In this document: positions 17,193 to 25,328 of the stretch, in pieces | Layout: each line of letters begins with the position of its first letter | Position numbering within the stretch: position 1 is the stretch's first letter | Assembly (NCBI RefSeq): GCF_023712105.1 | Contig: NZ_JAMLJI010000002.1 | Span: 620,001 to 684,000 of the forward strand | Length of the DNA stretch: 64,000 bases | Reading direction: 5' to 3' | Source: Larsenimonas suaedae | GTDB taxonomy: Bacteria > Pseudomonadota > Gammaproteobacteria > Pseudomonadales > Halomonadaceae | The notes under the pieces: model-generated | Database searches by the model: none | What the model was told of the DNA's origin: nothing | The model's input: only the letters and a program-made list of their open reading frames with translations | Translations under genes and position numbers: made by a program

Positions 17193-17807
17193 ATGACCAT
17201 GACAGAACAGGGCGGCGATCTCTGGCAGCATCGACTGAGCGATTTTCGCGATACCGTGGCCCGGGAGCCGATGCCGGGCTGCGGCGCCACGGCAGTGGTC
17301 AGCGCCGATCTGGGCCTGGCGCTGGTGCTCAAGGGGCTTAATCTAAGCCAGCAGCACGGCACCAGTGCGCCGCGCCAGGCGCTGATCGAGGAGGGAGAGT
17401 CGCTCAAGACGCGTCTCGCGCCATTGGCCGATGAGGACATTGCCGCCTTTGAAGCCTTCATGGCCGCCGTGGGACGTGACGAAAACGATGACGGGCGCCG
17501 GGACGCCCTCCACGAGGCGGCCGAAAACGCCGTCGAGGTGCCATTGAAAACCGCGCGACTGTGTGACGCGGCACTGGCGCTGGCGCATCAGGCCAGCGAT
17601 CACATCGAGGCGCAGTTTCTAAGTGACGCCGTGGCCGGTGCCCGGCTGATTCACGCTGCGCTGCACAGCGTGCTGCTCAACGTGAGCGCCAATGCCGGAC
17701 AGCTCGGAAGCGATACCAAACGTGACCGGGCGCTGTACGCCCGCAATGGCTTGGCCCATCGCGCCGACGCACTGCTTGCAACCATCACGGCAGATGCGTC
17801 GGACTAA
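17193..17807 (+). CDS. Cyclodeaminase/cyclohydrolase family protein (FTCD C-terminal domain)
   Basis: The 204-residue protein is all helical in character and carries PMPGCGATAVVSADLGLAL (about residues 27-45), matching the start of the formiminotransferase-cyclodeaminase C-terminal domain family. Known members act as formimidoyl-tetrahydrofolate cyclodeaminases or methenyl-tetrahydrofolate cyclohydrolases. No histidine-degradation gene is nearby, so the exact folate reaction is open. ATG 17193 follows GGGAG; a longer frame begins at 17145. Confidence 0.8.
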   Translation: MTMTEQGGDLWQHRLSDFRDTVAREPMPGCGATAVVSADLGLALVLKGLNLSQQHGTSAPRQALIEEGESLKTRLAPLADEDIAAFEAFMAAVGRDENDDGRRDALHEAAENAVEVPLKTARLCDAALALAHQASDHIEAQFLSDAVAGARLIHAALHSVLLNVSANAGQLGSDTKRDRALYARNGLAHRADALLATITADASD

Positions 17808-17862
17808 GCCAGATACCTCGGGCTAAGCCTGCTCAGCCCATGGCCCAGGCACGGTTCGCAGG

Positions 17863-18441
17863 TCACTTGGAAAGCGCCGCGACCTCAGAGTGGCGAAAGC
17901 AGTCGTGAACGTGATCGTTGATCATGCCCACCGCCTGCATCCAGGCGTAGACGATAACAGGGCCTGCGAACTTGAAACCGCGCGCCTTGAGCGCTTTTGA
18001 GAGCCGGCGTGAGGTTTCGGTCTCGGCAGGGATCGGGGTCTGCCCGGCCTGCACCGGCTGACCCTGAACGAACTGCCATACAAACGGGCCGAACGGCTCG
18101 CCGTTGTCTTCCATCGCAAGATACGCCCGGGCGTTATGGATGACCGCCTCGATCTTGACCCGTGAACGGACGATGCCTGAATCCTTGAGCAGGCGCTCGA
18201 CATCTTCATCCGTAAACGCCGCCACGCGCCTTGGCTCGAACCCCTCGAACGCCGCCTGAAACGCGGCGCGCTTGTGGAGAATGGTCCGCCAGGAAAGGCC
18301 CGCCTGAAAGCCGTCAAGCATCAGCTTTTCCCACAGCGCCCGACTGTCGAACACCGGCACGCCCCACTCGGTGTCGTGGTAGTCGATCATCTTCGGGTCG
18401 GTGCCGGGCCAACGGCAGCGCGGGCAGGGGTCAGTCGTCAT
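17863..18441 (-). CDS. tag: DNA-3-methyladenine glycosylase I
   Basis: The 192-residue enzyme removes 3-methyladenine from DNA in base-excision repair. CPRCRWPGTDPKMIDYHDTEW at the N-terminus holds the first zinc ligands (Cys and H22), NDHVHDCFRH near the C-terminus the others, and FQAGLSWRTIL is the family's base-pocket motif. Length matches E. coli Tag (187). The start at 18441 follows GGAG; the frame extends further but without similarity. Confidence 0.96.
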   Translation of the reverse strand: MTTDPCPRCRWPGTDPKMIDYHDTEWGVPVFDSRALWEKLMLDGFQAGLSWRTILHKRAAFQAAFEGFEPRRVAAFTDEDVERLLKDSGIVRSRVKIEAVIHNARAYLAMEDNGEPFGPFVWQFVQGQPVQAGQTPIPAETETSRRLSKALKARGFKFAGPVIVYAWMQAVGMINDHVHDCFRHSEVAALSK

Positions 18442-18568
18442 GATGGGCTCCTTGGATCGCGGGCAAATGTAAAAATGCGCTGCTCGGCACAGCGGCATGC
18501 CGCGTGGCACGGCATGATGTAACGGTCGATTACCTAACGCGGCATTTAATTACAGAGAGCGTACAGCA

Positions 18569-18748
18569 ATGTTTATCAAACTTATTTCTACCCTGGTGGT
18601 TACTGTAGCGGTCGTGGCTGGCGGCGCTGCCTATGCAGGCGGCGGCTGGGGCAACGATCACGGCCAAGGCTGGGGATTCGGATTCGATAAGCACCCTCAT
18701 GATCGTGGTGTTCATGGTGGGTGGGGTCATGGTGGTGACTCCTGCTGA
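18569..18748 (+). CDS. Small exported Gly/His-rich protein with C-terminal Cys
   Basis: This 59-codon gene encodes MFIKLISTLVVTVAVVAGG, a signal peptide ending AAYA, and a mature part of about 36 residues rich in Gly, His, Trp and Asp that ends GGDSC. The purine-rich AGAGAGCG lies upstream and an intrinsic terminator follows 23 bases after the stop, so it looks like an independent transcript. The next gene encodes a similar signal peptide with the same AAYAGG junction and also ends in Cys. His and Gly content suggests metal binding, but no family was recognised. Confidence 0.65.
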   Translation: MFIKLISTLVVTVAVVAGGAAYAGGGWGNDHGQGWGFGFDKHPHDRGVHGGWGHGGDSC

Positions 18749-18771
18749 ACGCCTTGATGTAAATTGCCTTT

Positions 18772-18798
18772 GACGCCCGCCCTGCGCGGGCGTTTTTT
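18772..18798 (+). terminator. Intrinsic terminator after the first small exported protein
   Basis: ACGCCCGC/GCGGGCGT with a five-base loop is followed by six T. Confidence 0.9.
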
Positions 18799-18954
18799 AT
18801 GCCTGTCTGGCCTGCCTCTCTTCCGTTTTCCCCGTCTCTCTATTTTCTACGTCGCTTCCGCGCTCCGTGTATACAACCCCGCGCTCCTTGTTTCGACACG
18901 CACCGATGCGCTTGCAGTCACATGCCACGACGAGGCTTGCTGTCTCGGAAACGC

Positions 18955-19128
18955 ATGAAAATCATCACCGCACTGGGTTTTGCAGTCATCATGACCACAA
19001 GCAGCGCGGCCTACGCCGGCGGCGATCAATGGTGGGAAGGCTGGTTCAGCGGGGGCAGCGGCGGCGGTTCCTGGTTCAGCGAGCTGTTCGGCGGTGACGA
19101 TATCAAAAGCGACAGCAACATGTGCTGA
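18955..19128 (+). CDS. Small exported Gly/Trp-rich protein with C-terminal Cys
   Basis: The 57-residue product has a signal peptide (MKIITALGFAVIMTTSSAAYA) and a mature part of about 36 residues, GGDQWWEGWFSGG onward, rich in Gly, Ser, Trp and Phe, ending in SNMC. It shares the AAYAGG junction, the size and the final Cys with the gene at 18569, suggesting paralogues with different composition. No clear Shine-Dalgarno site is visible apart from GGAAACGC. It is closed by its own terminator. Function unknown. Confidence 0.6.
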   Translation: MKIITALGFAVIMTTSSAAYAGGDQWWEGWFSGGSGGGSWFSELFGGDDIKSDSNMC

Positions 19129-19146
19129 CCCCTGGCGTACGCCTCA

Positions 19147-19174
19147 AAAGCTCGCCTGGCGCGGGCTTTTTTTT
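19147..19174 (+). terminator. Intrinsic terminator after the second small exported protein
   Basis: AAAGCTCGC/GCGGGCTTT (one G-T pair) with a five-base loop is followed by eight T. Confidence 0.88.
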
Positions 19175-19356
19175 AGCCATGCGAATCACTTAGCCAATTA
19201 CTTAATCAAGACTTAAAGTTACGCATTGGTCGTTTTGCAATGACGCGCGCATAAGATTAGGTTGGTTCACACAACACCAACACAAATCGGCCCCCGCGTT
19301 CGACCCACCTGTTCGGATGCACATGCAGTTCGGGGCTACTTACCTGAGGGATCCTC

Positions 19357-20343
19357 ATGTTGAAACGTCACTCCATGAAGGCGCTGTTCTCCGCGGCCAC
19401 CTTCGCGCTCGGTACGCTCGCGCTCACTTCCGCACCGGCCCAGGCCGCCGACAAGTTCATGACCATCGGTACCGGTGGCCAGACCGGCGTGTACTACGTG
19501 GTCGGACAGTCGATCTGTCGTTTCGTCAACCAGGGCGACAGCGGTTACAAATGTAACGCGCCGTCTACCGGCGCTTCCGTCGCCAACGTCAACGGCATCG
19601 AAAACGGCGACCTGGACATGGGCGTGGCCCAGTCCGACGTTCAATACAACGCCTACAATGGCGAAGCCCAGTTCAAGGGTGAGGCCCATCAGGATCTACG
19701 AAGCGTATTCGCCCTGCATGGCGAGCCGGCGACACTGGTCGCCCGCGCCGATTCCGGCATCGATAGCCTCGATGACCTGAAAGGCAAACGCGTCAACATC
19801 GGCAACCCGGGGTCGGGTAACCGCGCCACCATGGACATGATCATGGAAGCCAAGGGCTGGAAACGAAGCGATTTCGCCCTCGCCTCCGAGCTCGACAGCG
19901 CCGAACAGGCCTCCGCTCTTGCCGACAACAACATCGATGCCTTCCTGTTCGTTGCCGGTCATCCGAACGGCTCCATTCAGGAAGCAGCGACCACCACCGA
20001 CGTCAAGCTGGTGCCGATGGACGATTCAGCCATCAAGAAACTGGTTGAAGAGCATCCCTACTACAGCTTCTATACCGTGCCCGGCGGCATGTACAAGGGT
20101 AACCCGGAGGACGTGACTGTCTTCGGTGTGGGCGCAACGCTTGTAAGCTCGTCCAAGGTCGATGCCGATACCGTTTACGCCGCGACCAAGGCCGTGTTCG
20201 AAAACTTCGATCGCTTCAAGAAACTGCACCCGGCCTTTGCCAACCTCGACGAAAAAACCATGATCAGCGAAGGGCTTTCCGCACCGCTGCATGAGGGCGC
20301 CAAGCGCTACTATCAGGAAAAGGGTTGGTCAACCGAAGACTGA
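19357..20343 (+). CDS. TAXI-family TRAP transporter solute-binding protein
   Basis: The 328-residue periplasmic protein has a signal peptide cut near APAQA-AD (residue 30) and the TAXI-family start FMTIGTGGQTGVYYVVGQSIC. The ligand-binding phrase GNPGSGNRATMDMI and the C-terminal half agree with that family. It captures a solute, often glutamate or another dicarboxylate, for the adjacent sodium-driven TRAP permease. GAGGG lies six bases before ATG 19357. A hairpin separates it from the permease gene. Confidence 0.93.
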   Translation: MLKRHSMKALFSAATFALGTLALTSAPAQAADKFMTIGTGGQTGVYYVVGQSICRFVNQGDSGYKCNAPSTGASVANVNGIENGDLDMGVAQSDVQYNAYNGEAQFKGEAHQDLRSVFALHGEPATLVARADSGIDSLDDLKGKRVNIGNPGSGNRATMDMIMEAKGWKRSDFALASELDSAEQASALADNNIDAFLFVAGHPNGSIQEAATTTDVKLVPMDDSAIKKLVEEHPYYSFYTVPGGMYKGNPEDVTVFGVGATLVSSSKVDADTVYAATKAVFENFDRFKKLHPAFANLDEKTMISEGLSAPLHEGAKRYYQEKGWSTED

Positions 20344-20372
20344 TCAGGTAACGCCACTCGAGTACGCTCATG

Positions 20373-20396
20373 ACGCCCCCGGCCCGCCGGGGGCGT
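20373..20396 (+). promoter_or_regulatory. Intercistronic hairpin between the binding protein and permease
   Basis: ACGCCCCC/GGGGGCGT forms an 8-bp GC-rich stem without a T-run. Hairpins here commonly protect the upstream message so that the binding protein is made in excess over the permease. Confidence 0.5.
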
Positions 20397-20445
20397 TGCG
20401 TTGCTGCCCGGCACACGCCGTGCGGTTCTAGTAAGGAAAGCGCCC

Positions 20446-23040
20446 ATGACACACCCAGACACCCATTCAGACGACGCCGCCGAACGCGCACGTCAGATGG
20501 CCGCCAGCGCAGACACTGGCGGTCGCCAGCTTACCGGCTGGCCCATGAAACTGATTTTGCTGCTCGCCTTCTGCTGGTCGGCCTTTCAGCTCTGGATTGC
20601 CTCGCCCTTGCCGTACATGCTTGGTTTCGGCGTGTTCGGCGCGACCGAAGCCCGCTCGATCCACCTCGCGTTTGCGCTTGTGCTCGCGTTTCTGTCCTAT
20701 CCGGCGCTCAAGCGCTCGCCGAAGGAGCGCGTTCCGCTGCCGGACTGGGCCATGGCGCTGGTGGCCGCGTTCGCGGCGATGTATCTCTATATTTTCTACG
20801 ATCAACTGGCAACGCGCCCCGGAAACCCGATCACTCAGGACGTCGTGGTGGGCATCGCGGGGCTTGTGCTCCTGCTTGAGGGGACGCGCCGCGCGCTCGG
20901 GCCACCGCTGATGATCGTTGCCCTGGTGTTTCTGGGCTACTCACTGGCAGGCCCCTACATGCCGGGCATGCTGGCCCACCGAGGCGTCAGCTTCGAGGCA
21001 CTGATCAATCACCAGTGGCTTACAAGTCAGGGCGTGTTCGGCATCGCGCTCGGCGTCTCAACAAGCTTCGTGTTCCTGTTCGTGCTGTTCGGCGCGTTGC
21101 TCGAAAAGGCCGGCGCGGGCAACTACTTCATCAAGGTCGCGTTCTCGATGCTCGGCCACTATCGCGGCGGCCCCGCGAAGGCGGCGGTCGTTGCCTCGGG
21201 GCTGACCGGCCTGATTTCCGGCTCCTCGATCGCCAACACCGTCACCACCGGCACCTTCACGATTCCGATGATGAAAAAGGTCGGCTTCAGTTCGGTCAAG
21301 GCCGGTGCGGTCGAGGTCGGCTCGTCCGTCAACGGCCAGATCATGCCGCCGGTCATGGGCGCGGCTGCCTTTTTGATGGTCGAGTACGTCGGTATTCCCT
21401 ACGTCGACGTTATCAAGCATGCGTTTCTACCGGCGGTCATTTCCTACATTGCCCTGCTCTATATCGTCCATCTGGAAGCCATGAAAGCCGGCATGAGCGG
21501 GCTAAAAAGCGCCAATCCGCCCAAGCCCTGGGTTCAGAAGATCCTCGGTTTTCTGACAGGTCTCATCGGCATCATGGGGCTTTCGGTCGCGGTCTATTAC
21601 GGCCTTGGCTGGCTCAAGCCGCTGCTGGGTTCCGCAACGCCCTGGGTCGTCGCGATTCTCCTGGCGCTCGTCTATGTGGGGCTTTTAAAACTTGGCTCGA
21701 ACTATCCAGAGCTTGAGCACGACCACCCCGACAGCGACATCAGCGAACTGCCACAGACCAAACCCACCGTGATGGTCGGCCTGCACTTTCTGCTGCCGGT
21801 GGTGGTGCTGGTGTGGTGTCTGATGGTCGAGCGCCTGTCGCCGGGGCTGTCCGCGTTCTGGGCAACCGTCATGATGATTCTGATCATGGTGACCCAGCGC
21901 CCCATCGATGCCGTGTTCCGTGGGCGTGGCCAGCTCGGCCAGGCCGCCAGGGCCGGCGTACATGATGTCTGGATGGGCATGATCGACGGCGCACGCAACA
22001 TGGTCGGTATCGGCATCGCGACCGCCACCGCCGGCATTATCGTCGGGGCGGTCTCGCAAACCGGCGTCGGGCTGGTACTGGCCGACCTGGTCGAACAGCT
22101 CTCGATGGGCAGCCTGATGCTGATGCTTCTGCTGACCGCCGTGCTGAGCCTGATTCTCGGCATGGGCCTTCCGACCACCGCCAACTACATCGTGGTGTCG
22201 GCGCTGCTGGCCCCGGTTATCGTGCAGCTCGGTCAGCAACAGGGGCTTTTGGTCCCGCTGATCGCGGTTCACCTGTTCGTGTTCTATTTCGGCATCATGG
22301 CCGATGTGACACCGCCAGTGGGGCTGGCCTCATTTGCCGCCGCCGCCATTTCAGGGGCGGACCCGATCAAGACCGGGTTCCAGGCCTTCTGGTACAGCCT
22401 TCGCACAGCGGCGCTGCCGTTTCTGTTCATCTTCAACACCGACCTGCTGCTGATCAATGTCGATCTGTGGCACGGCATTTTGATCTTCGTGGTGGCAACG
22501 CTTGCCATGCTGATCTTTGCCGCCGCCACCCAAGGCTGGTTCGTGACCAAGAGCCGCTGGTACGAAACGGTGCTGCTGCTTTTGGTCGCGTTCACGCTGT
22601 TCCGCCCGGGCTACTGGCAGGACATGATCGTCTCGCCCTGGAACGACCTGCCACCGGCTCAGCTTGGCCAGGCGCTTGAGCGCGCCGATGCCGGAGAAAG
22701 TGTGCGTGTCGCCATTGATGGGCTCGATGACTACGGCAACGCCACGCACTTCGTGGTCGAGGTACCGCCGGTGGACGGGGAGACCGCGCAGGACAAGCTC
22801 GATAACCTCGGCCTGATGCTGCGCGAGGCCGACGGCAAGACCATGGTCGACATGGTCACCTGGGGGAGCGAGGCCAAGGAACTGGGCTTCGATCTGGATC
22901 AGACCATCACCGCCGTTCGACTGCCGGCTGACCGCTTCGCCAAGGAGTGGCTGTGGGCACCGGCGATGATCGTGCTCGCCTTGATCGTGCTGCTTCAGCG
23001 TGGCCGGAGGCGCAAGACCTCGGAGCCCGCGGCAGCCTGA
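20446..23040 (+). CDS. Fused TRAP transporter permease (4TM-12TM) with C-terminal DUF3394-type domain
   Basis: The 864-residue membrane protein carries the small and large TRAP permease subunits in one chain, as is usual for TAXI systems. Roughly 17 hydrophobic segments are visible, including the conserved SGLTGLISGSSIANTVTTG (near residue 260) and LGMGLPTTANYIVVSALLAP (near 570). After about residue 730 a soluble segment (ERADAGESVRVAIDGLDDYG) and a last helix match the DUF3394 tail. It imports the solute delivered by the upstream protein, driven by sodium. TAAGGA precedes ATG 20446. Confidence 0.92.
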   Translation: MTHPDTHSDDAAERARQMAASADTGGRQLTGWPMKLILLLAFCWSAFQLWIASPLPYMLGFGVFGATEARSIHLAFALVLAFLSYPALKRSPKERVPLPDWAMALVAAFAAMYLYIFYDQLATRPGNPITQDVVVGIAGLVLLLEGTRRALGPPLMIVALVFLGYSLAGPYMPGMLAHRGVSFEALINHQWLTSQGVFGIALGVSTSFVFLFVLFGALLEKAGAGNYFIKVAFSMLGHYRGGPAKAAVVASGLTGLISGSSIANTVTTGTFTIPMMKKVGFSSVKAGAVEVGSSVNGQIMPPVMGAAAFLMVEYVGIPYVDVIKHAFLPAVISYIALLYIVHLEAMKAGMSGLKSANPPKPWVQKILGFLTGLIGIMGLSVAVYYGLGWLKPLLGSATPWVVAILLALVYVGLLKLGSNYPELEHDHPDSDISELPQTKPTVMVGLHFLLPVVVLVWCLMVERLSPGLSAFWATVMMILIMVTQRPIDAVFRGRGQLGQAARAGVHDVWMGMIDGARNMVGIGIATATAGIIVGAVSQTGVGLVLADLVEQLSMGSLMLMLLLTAVLSLILGMGLPTTANYIVVSALLAPVIVQLGQQQGLLVPLIAVHLFVFYFGIMADVTPPVGLASFAAAAISGADPIKTGFQAFWYSLRTAALPFLFIFNTDLLLINVDLWHGILIFVVATLAMLIFAAATQGWFVTKSRWYETVLLLLVAFTLFRPGYWQDMIVSPWNDLPPAQLGQALERADAGESVRVAIDGLDDYGNATHFVVEVPPVDGETAQDKLDNLGLMLREADGKTMVDMVTWGSEAKELGFDLDQTITAVRLPADRFAKEWLWAPAMIVLALIVLLQRGRRRKTSEPAAA

Positions 23041-23066
23041 TTGCTGCTTGCTCGGCCCCGTGACGA

Positions 23067-23106
23067 CCGGGAGGCTGCGCTCACCGCGCAGCCTCCCGGC
23101 TTTTTT
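23067..23106 (+). terminator. Strong intrinsic terminator of the TRAP operon
   Basis: A perfect 14-bp stem (CCGGGAGGCTGCGC and its complement) with a five-base loop is followed by six T. Confidence 0.95.
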
Positions 23107-23249
23107 ATGCAGGCAGCGCCCCGGATTATACTTTGGTCTTATAGTTTGCGTTAATCATTAGCATGCTAAACACCAATTAGAAATACGTTAGCAACCTAAG
23201 TAAATTACTCCTCAGACGAACACGATCACCGCCTCTGAAGGAGACACCC

Positions 23250-23531
23250 ATGAAACTACGTCACACTCTCGCCGCCCTGACCGCCGCTGTTGCCCTTGCT
23301 CCGCTGGCCGCCAATGCAAGTGTTTTGACCGAGACTTCCAAGGACATCTACAGCGAACCGCTGGCTGCACCCACCAGTACGGTCACGCATATCGATCAGC
23401 CAGTGGATTCCCACGGCGGCAGTGTCAGCATGGCGCAGGCCCGCAGCTACATGAATGCCCACGCCCAAAAGACCCACTTTGACGGTCAAGGCAGCGACGT
23501 GCCGAACGTCGGTCATCGCGCCGATTGGTAA
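23250..23531 (+). CDS. Small exported protein of unknown function
   Basis: The 93-residue product has a signal peptide (about residues 1-25, ending LAANA-SV) and a mature part rich in Ser, Thr, His and Asp: THIDQPVDSHGG and MAQARSYMNAHAQKTHFDG. GAAGGAG lies upstream of the ATG, and an AT-rich promoter-like region with the palindrome TTAGCATGCTAA (23158-23169) precedes it. Several His and Asp residues could bind metal, but no domain was recognised. A terminator follows about 100 bases later. Confidence 0.7.
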   Translation: MKLRHTLAALTAAVALAPLAANASVLTETSKDIYSEPLAAPTSTVTHIDQPVDSHGGSVSMAQARSYMNAHAQKTHFDGQGSDVPNVGHRADW

Positions 23532-23585
23532 GCTCTTGATCGACCGATAAGCTCTTTATCGATCGATAAGTTCTACAACGATTGG
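23529..23585. repeat. Three tandem 19-bp repeats overlapping a stop codon
   Basis: TAAGCTCTTGATCGACCGA, TAAGCTCTTTATCGATCGA and TAAGTTCTACAACGATTGG follow one another without gap. The first TAA is the stop codon of the small exported protein, so the array forms its 3' untranslated region ahead of the terminator. A fourth, weaker copy may follow. Confidence 0.75.
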
Positions 23586-23629
23586 CAAGCCTGCGCTTGA
23601 TTGATGAGCACCACAGCTGCCCGCAGAAC

Positions 23630-23656
23630 GCCCCGGATCTTCCGGGGCTTTTTTTT
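23630..23656 (+). terminator. Intrinsic terminator of the small exported protein gene
   Basis: GCCCCGGA/TCCGGGGC with a three-base loop is followed by eight T. Confidence 0.93.
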
Positions 23657-23690
23657 GTCTGTACCGAAGTCGTGCGGTCAGCGTCCACCA

Positions 23691-23745
23691 TTGACAGAAC
23701 GTTCCATATAACGAACACTACCGCGTTCGTCCCATATATGGAACA
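23691..23745 (+). promoter_or_regulatory. Promoter/operator region of the XRE-azlCD operon
   Basis: TTGACA (23691-23696) is a consensus -35 element. Around it, GTTCCATATAACGAAC (23701-23715 region) and the inverted counterpart GTTCGTCCCATATATGGAAC (ending 23744) form a long imperfect inverted repeat; the inner CCATATATGG is a perfect palindrome. It ends seven bases before the start of the XRE regulator, as expected for an autoregulatory operator. Confidence 0.5.
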
Positions 23746-23751
23746 GACTGA

Positions 23752-24276
23752 ATGAACACAACCGACACAGTCGCCCTCGGCACCTGGTTGAGTGAGCTTC
23801 GAGGCAAAAAGGGGTATTCGTTGTCGGGGCTTGCAGAGGCTGCCGGTCTTGCCAAGTCCAATCTATCGCGCATCGAGCGCGGCCAGGCCAACCCAACGCT
23901 TGATACGCTCTGGCGGCTTGCGCGCGCACTGGACCTGCCGTTCGGCACGCTGGTGGCGCCTGTAATCGGAACACTGAGCGAGCAGGGTATCGAAGTGCAA
24001 CTGATCGCTCAGAACACCACCGATGCCCCGATGGATCTTTACCTGATGCGCCTGCCGGCCGGCGCCATCCGAACGTCCGAACCGCACCCGGTGGGCACGC
24101 GAGAGCGGGTTACCGTAATCAATGGTGCACTGGTAACCGGGCCGCTCGACGCACCGGTCTCGCTTGCGGCCGGTGGCACCCACGCCTTCGATGCCGGTCA
24201 GGCCCATCACTATCGAGCGCTGGCCGAAAGCGAGGCGCTGGTCGAGATTCACTACGTATCAAGGGCTTCGACATGA
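23752..24276 (+). CDS. XRE-family regulator with C-terminal cupin domain
   Basis: The 174-residue protein has a helix-turn-helix at about residues 9-65 (YSLSGLAEAAGLAKSNLSRI) and a cupin at about 90-172 (AGGTHAFDAGQAHHYRALAE). This architecture is common next to azlCD, where it controls export of branched-chain amino acids or their analogues. It overlaps azlC by ATGA, making a three-gene operon. No strong Shine-Dalgarno is visible, but the ATG lies directly after the operator. Confidence 0.9.
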   Translation: MNTTDTVALGTWLSELRGKKGYSLSGLAEAAGLAKSNLSRIERGQANPTLDTLWRLARALDLPFGTLVAPVIGTLSEQGIEVQLIAQNTTDAPMDLYLMRLPAGAIRTSEPHPVGTRERVTVINGALVTGPLDAPVSLAAGGTHAFDAGQAHHYRALAESEALVEIHYVSRAST

Positions 24277-24974
24277 CAGCGCCCACCTCTCATCCACTCA
24301 CGCGTGGGCTGACGCAGGCCACACCGATCATTGCAGGCTATGTTCCGGTCGCGATCGCCTTTGGCGTGATTGCAGGCCAGGCGGGGCTCTCGCCCTGGCT
24401 TGCCGCCACAATCTCGGTACTGGTGTACTCGGGCGCCGCGCAGTTTTTGATGATCGGCTTGATCGGCAGCGGTGCATCGCCCTGGTTCGCCGCCTTGCTG
24501 GCGCTGTCGGTCAATCTGCGCCACTTGGTCTATGGCCCGGCCATTGCCCATTACCTGCCGAAAAGCCCCTGGCTGATCGGGCTTGGGCACCTTTTGACCG
24601 ATGAGGCCTTTGCGCTGGCAAGCGCCCGACTCGGGCAACACCCCCCGGCCGATCGCCTTGGCTGGCTTGCGGGTGCCTTGATCACGGCGTGGGCAAGCTG
24701 GGTCGGCGGCACGCTGATCGGTGCTCTCGGCGGCCACTGGCTGACTCAGAAGCTGCCCATGATCGGGGAGATTCTGCCCTTTGCACTGCCGGCACTGTTC
24801 GTAACGCTTCTGCTGCCGCGCATGCAGAGCATCCCGTGGCGTCTGGCAGTGGTCGCAAGTGTCGTGGCCGGCGCCGTATTTGCACTCATGGGCTGGCCCA
24901 ACGCCGGCATCGTACTGGCGGCGCTGGTCGGGGCAGCGATGTTCATTTTGTGTGATTGGAAGGGGGCGGCATGA
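24273..24974 (+). CDS. azlC: AzlC family branched-chain amino acid exporter, large subunit
   Basis: The 233-residue inner-membrane protein has six or more hydrophobic helices and the AzlC signatures YVPVAIAFGVIAGQAG, SVLVYSGAAQFLMIGL and LSVNLRHLVYG. With AzlD it exports branched-chain amino acids such as leucine analogues. It overlaps both its regulator and azlD by ATGA. Confidence 0.94.
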   Translation: MTAPTSHPLTRGLTQATPIIAGYVPVAIAFGVIAGQAGLSPWLAATISVLVYSGAAQFLMIGLIGSGASPWFAALLALSVNLRHLVYGPAIAHYLPKSPWLIGLGHLLTDEAFALASARLGQHPPADRLGWLAGALITAWASWVGGTLIGALGGHWLTQKLPMIGEILPFALPALFVTLLLPRMQSIPWRLAVVASVVAGAVFALMGWPNAGIVLAALVGAAMFILCDWKGAA

Positions 24975-25312
24975 CGACACCGACGCTTCTGGGCGCCATC
25001 GTGGTCACGGCGCTCGGCACCTGGGCCATGCGCGCGTTGCCACTTCTGTGGATGCAGCGACGCCGCGACTCAAGCGCCGACCCAACGGGCGCCACGCCGC
25101 CGATTTGGCTGGTTCGGCTGGGGCCACTGTTGATCGCGGGGCTTCTTGGCACGTCATTGGTGCCCACGTCCCTCGACGCCGCACACCTGGTGCCTGTCGC
25201 CCTGGGGCTTGCTGCCACTATCGTGTGCTGGGCCTGGGTGCGCGGGCTGGGCTGGCCCATCATGGCAGGCGTGGCCGCGTTCGCACTCACCCATGTTGTG
25301 ATGATGAGCTGA
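24971..25312 (+). CDS. azlD: AzlD family exporter, small subunit
   Basis: The 113-residue protein has about four membrane helices and the AzlD pattern VTALGTWAMRALPLLW at the N-terminus. It pairs with AzlC. Translation is coupled by the ATGA overlap at 24971-24974. It converges on the diguanylate cyclase gene with a 16-base gap and no obvious terminator. Confidence 0.92.
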   Translation: MTTPTLLGAIVVTALGTWAMRALPLLWMQRRRDSSADPTGATPPIWLVRLGPLLIAGLLGTSLVPTSLDAAHLVPVALGLAATIVCWAWVRGLGWPIMAGVAAFALTHVVMMS

Positions 25313-25328
25313 TCCGCCGGGCACCGGG

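Noticed and set aside
18869-18874. Further GTATAC hexamer as a GntR site
   Set aside because: Single hexamers of this kind are expected by chance (others occur, e.g. near 26765); only the cluster at 8.4-8.7 kb is notable.
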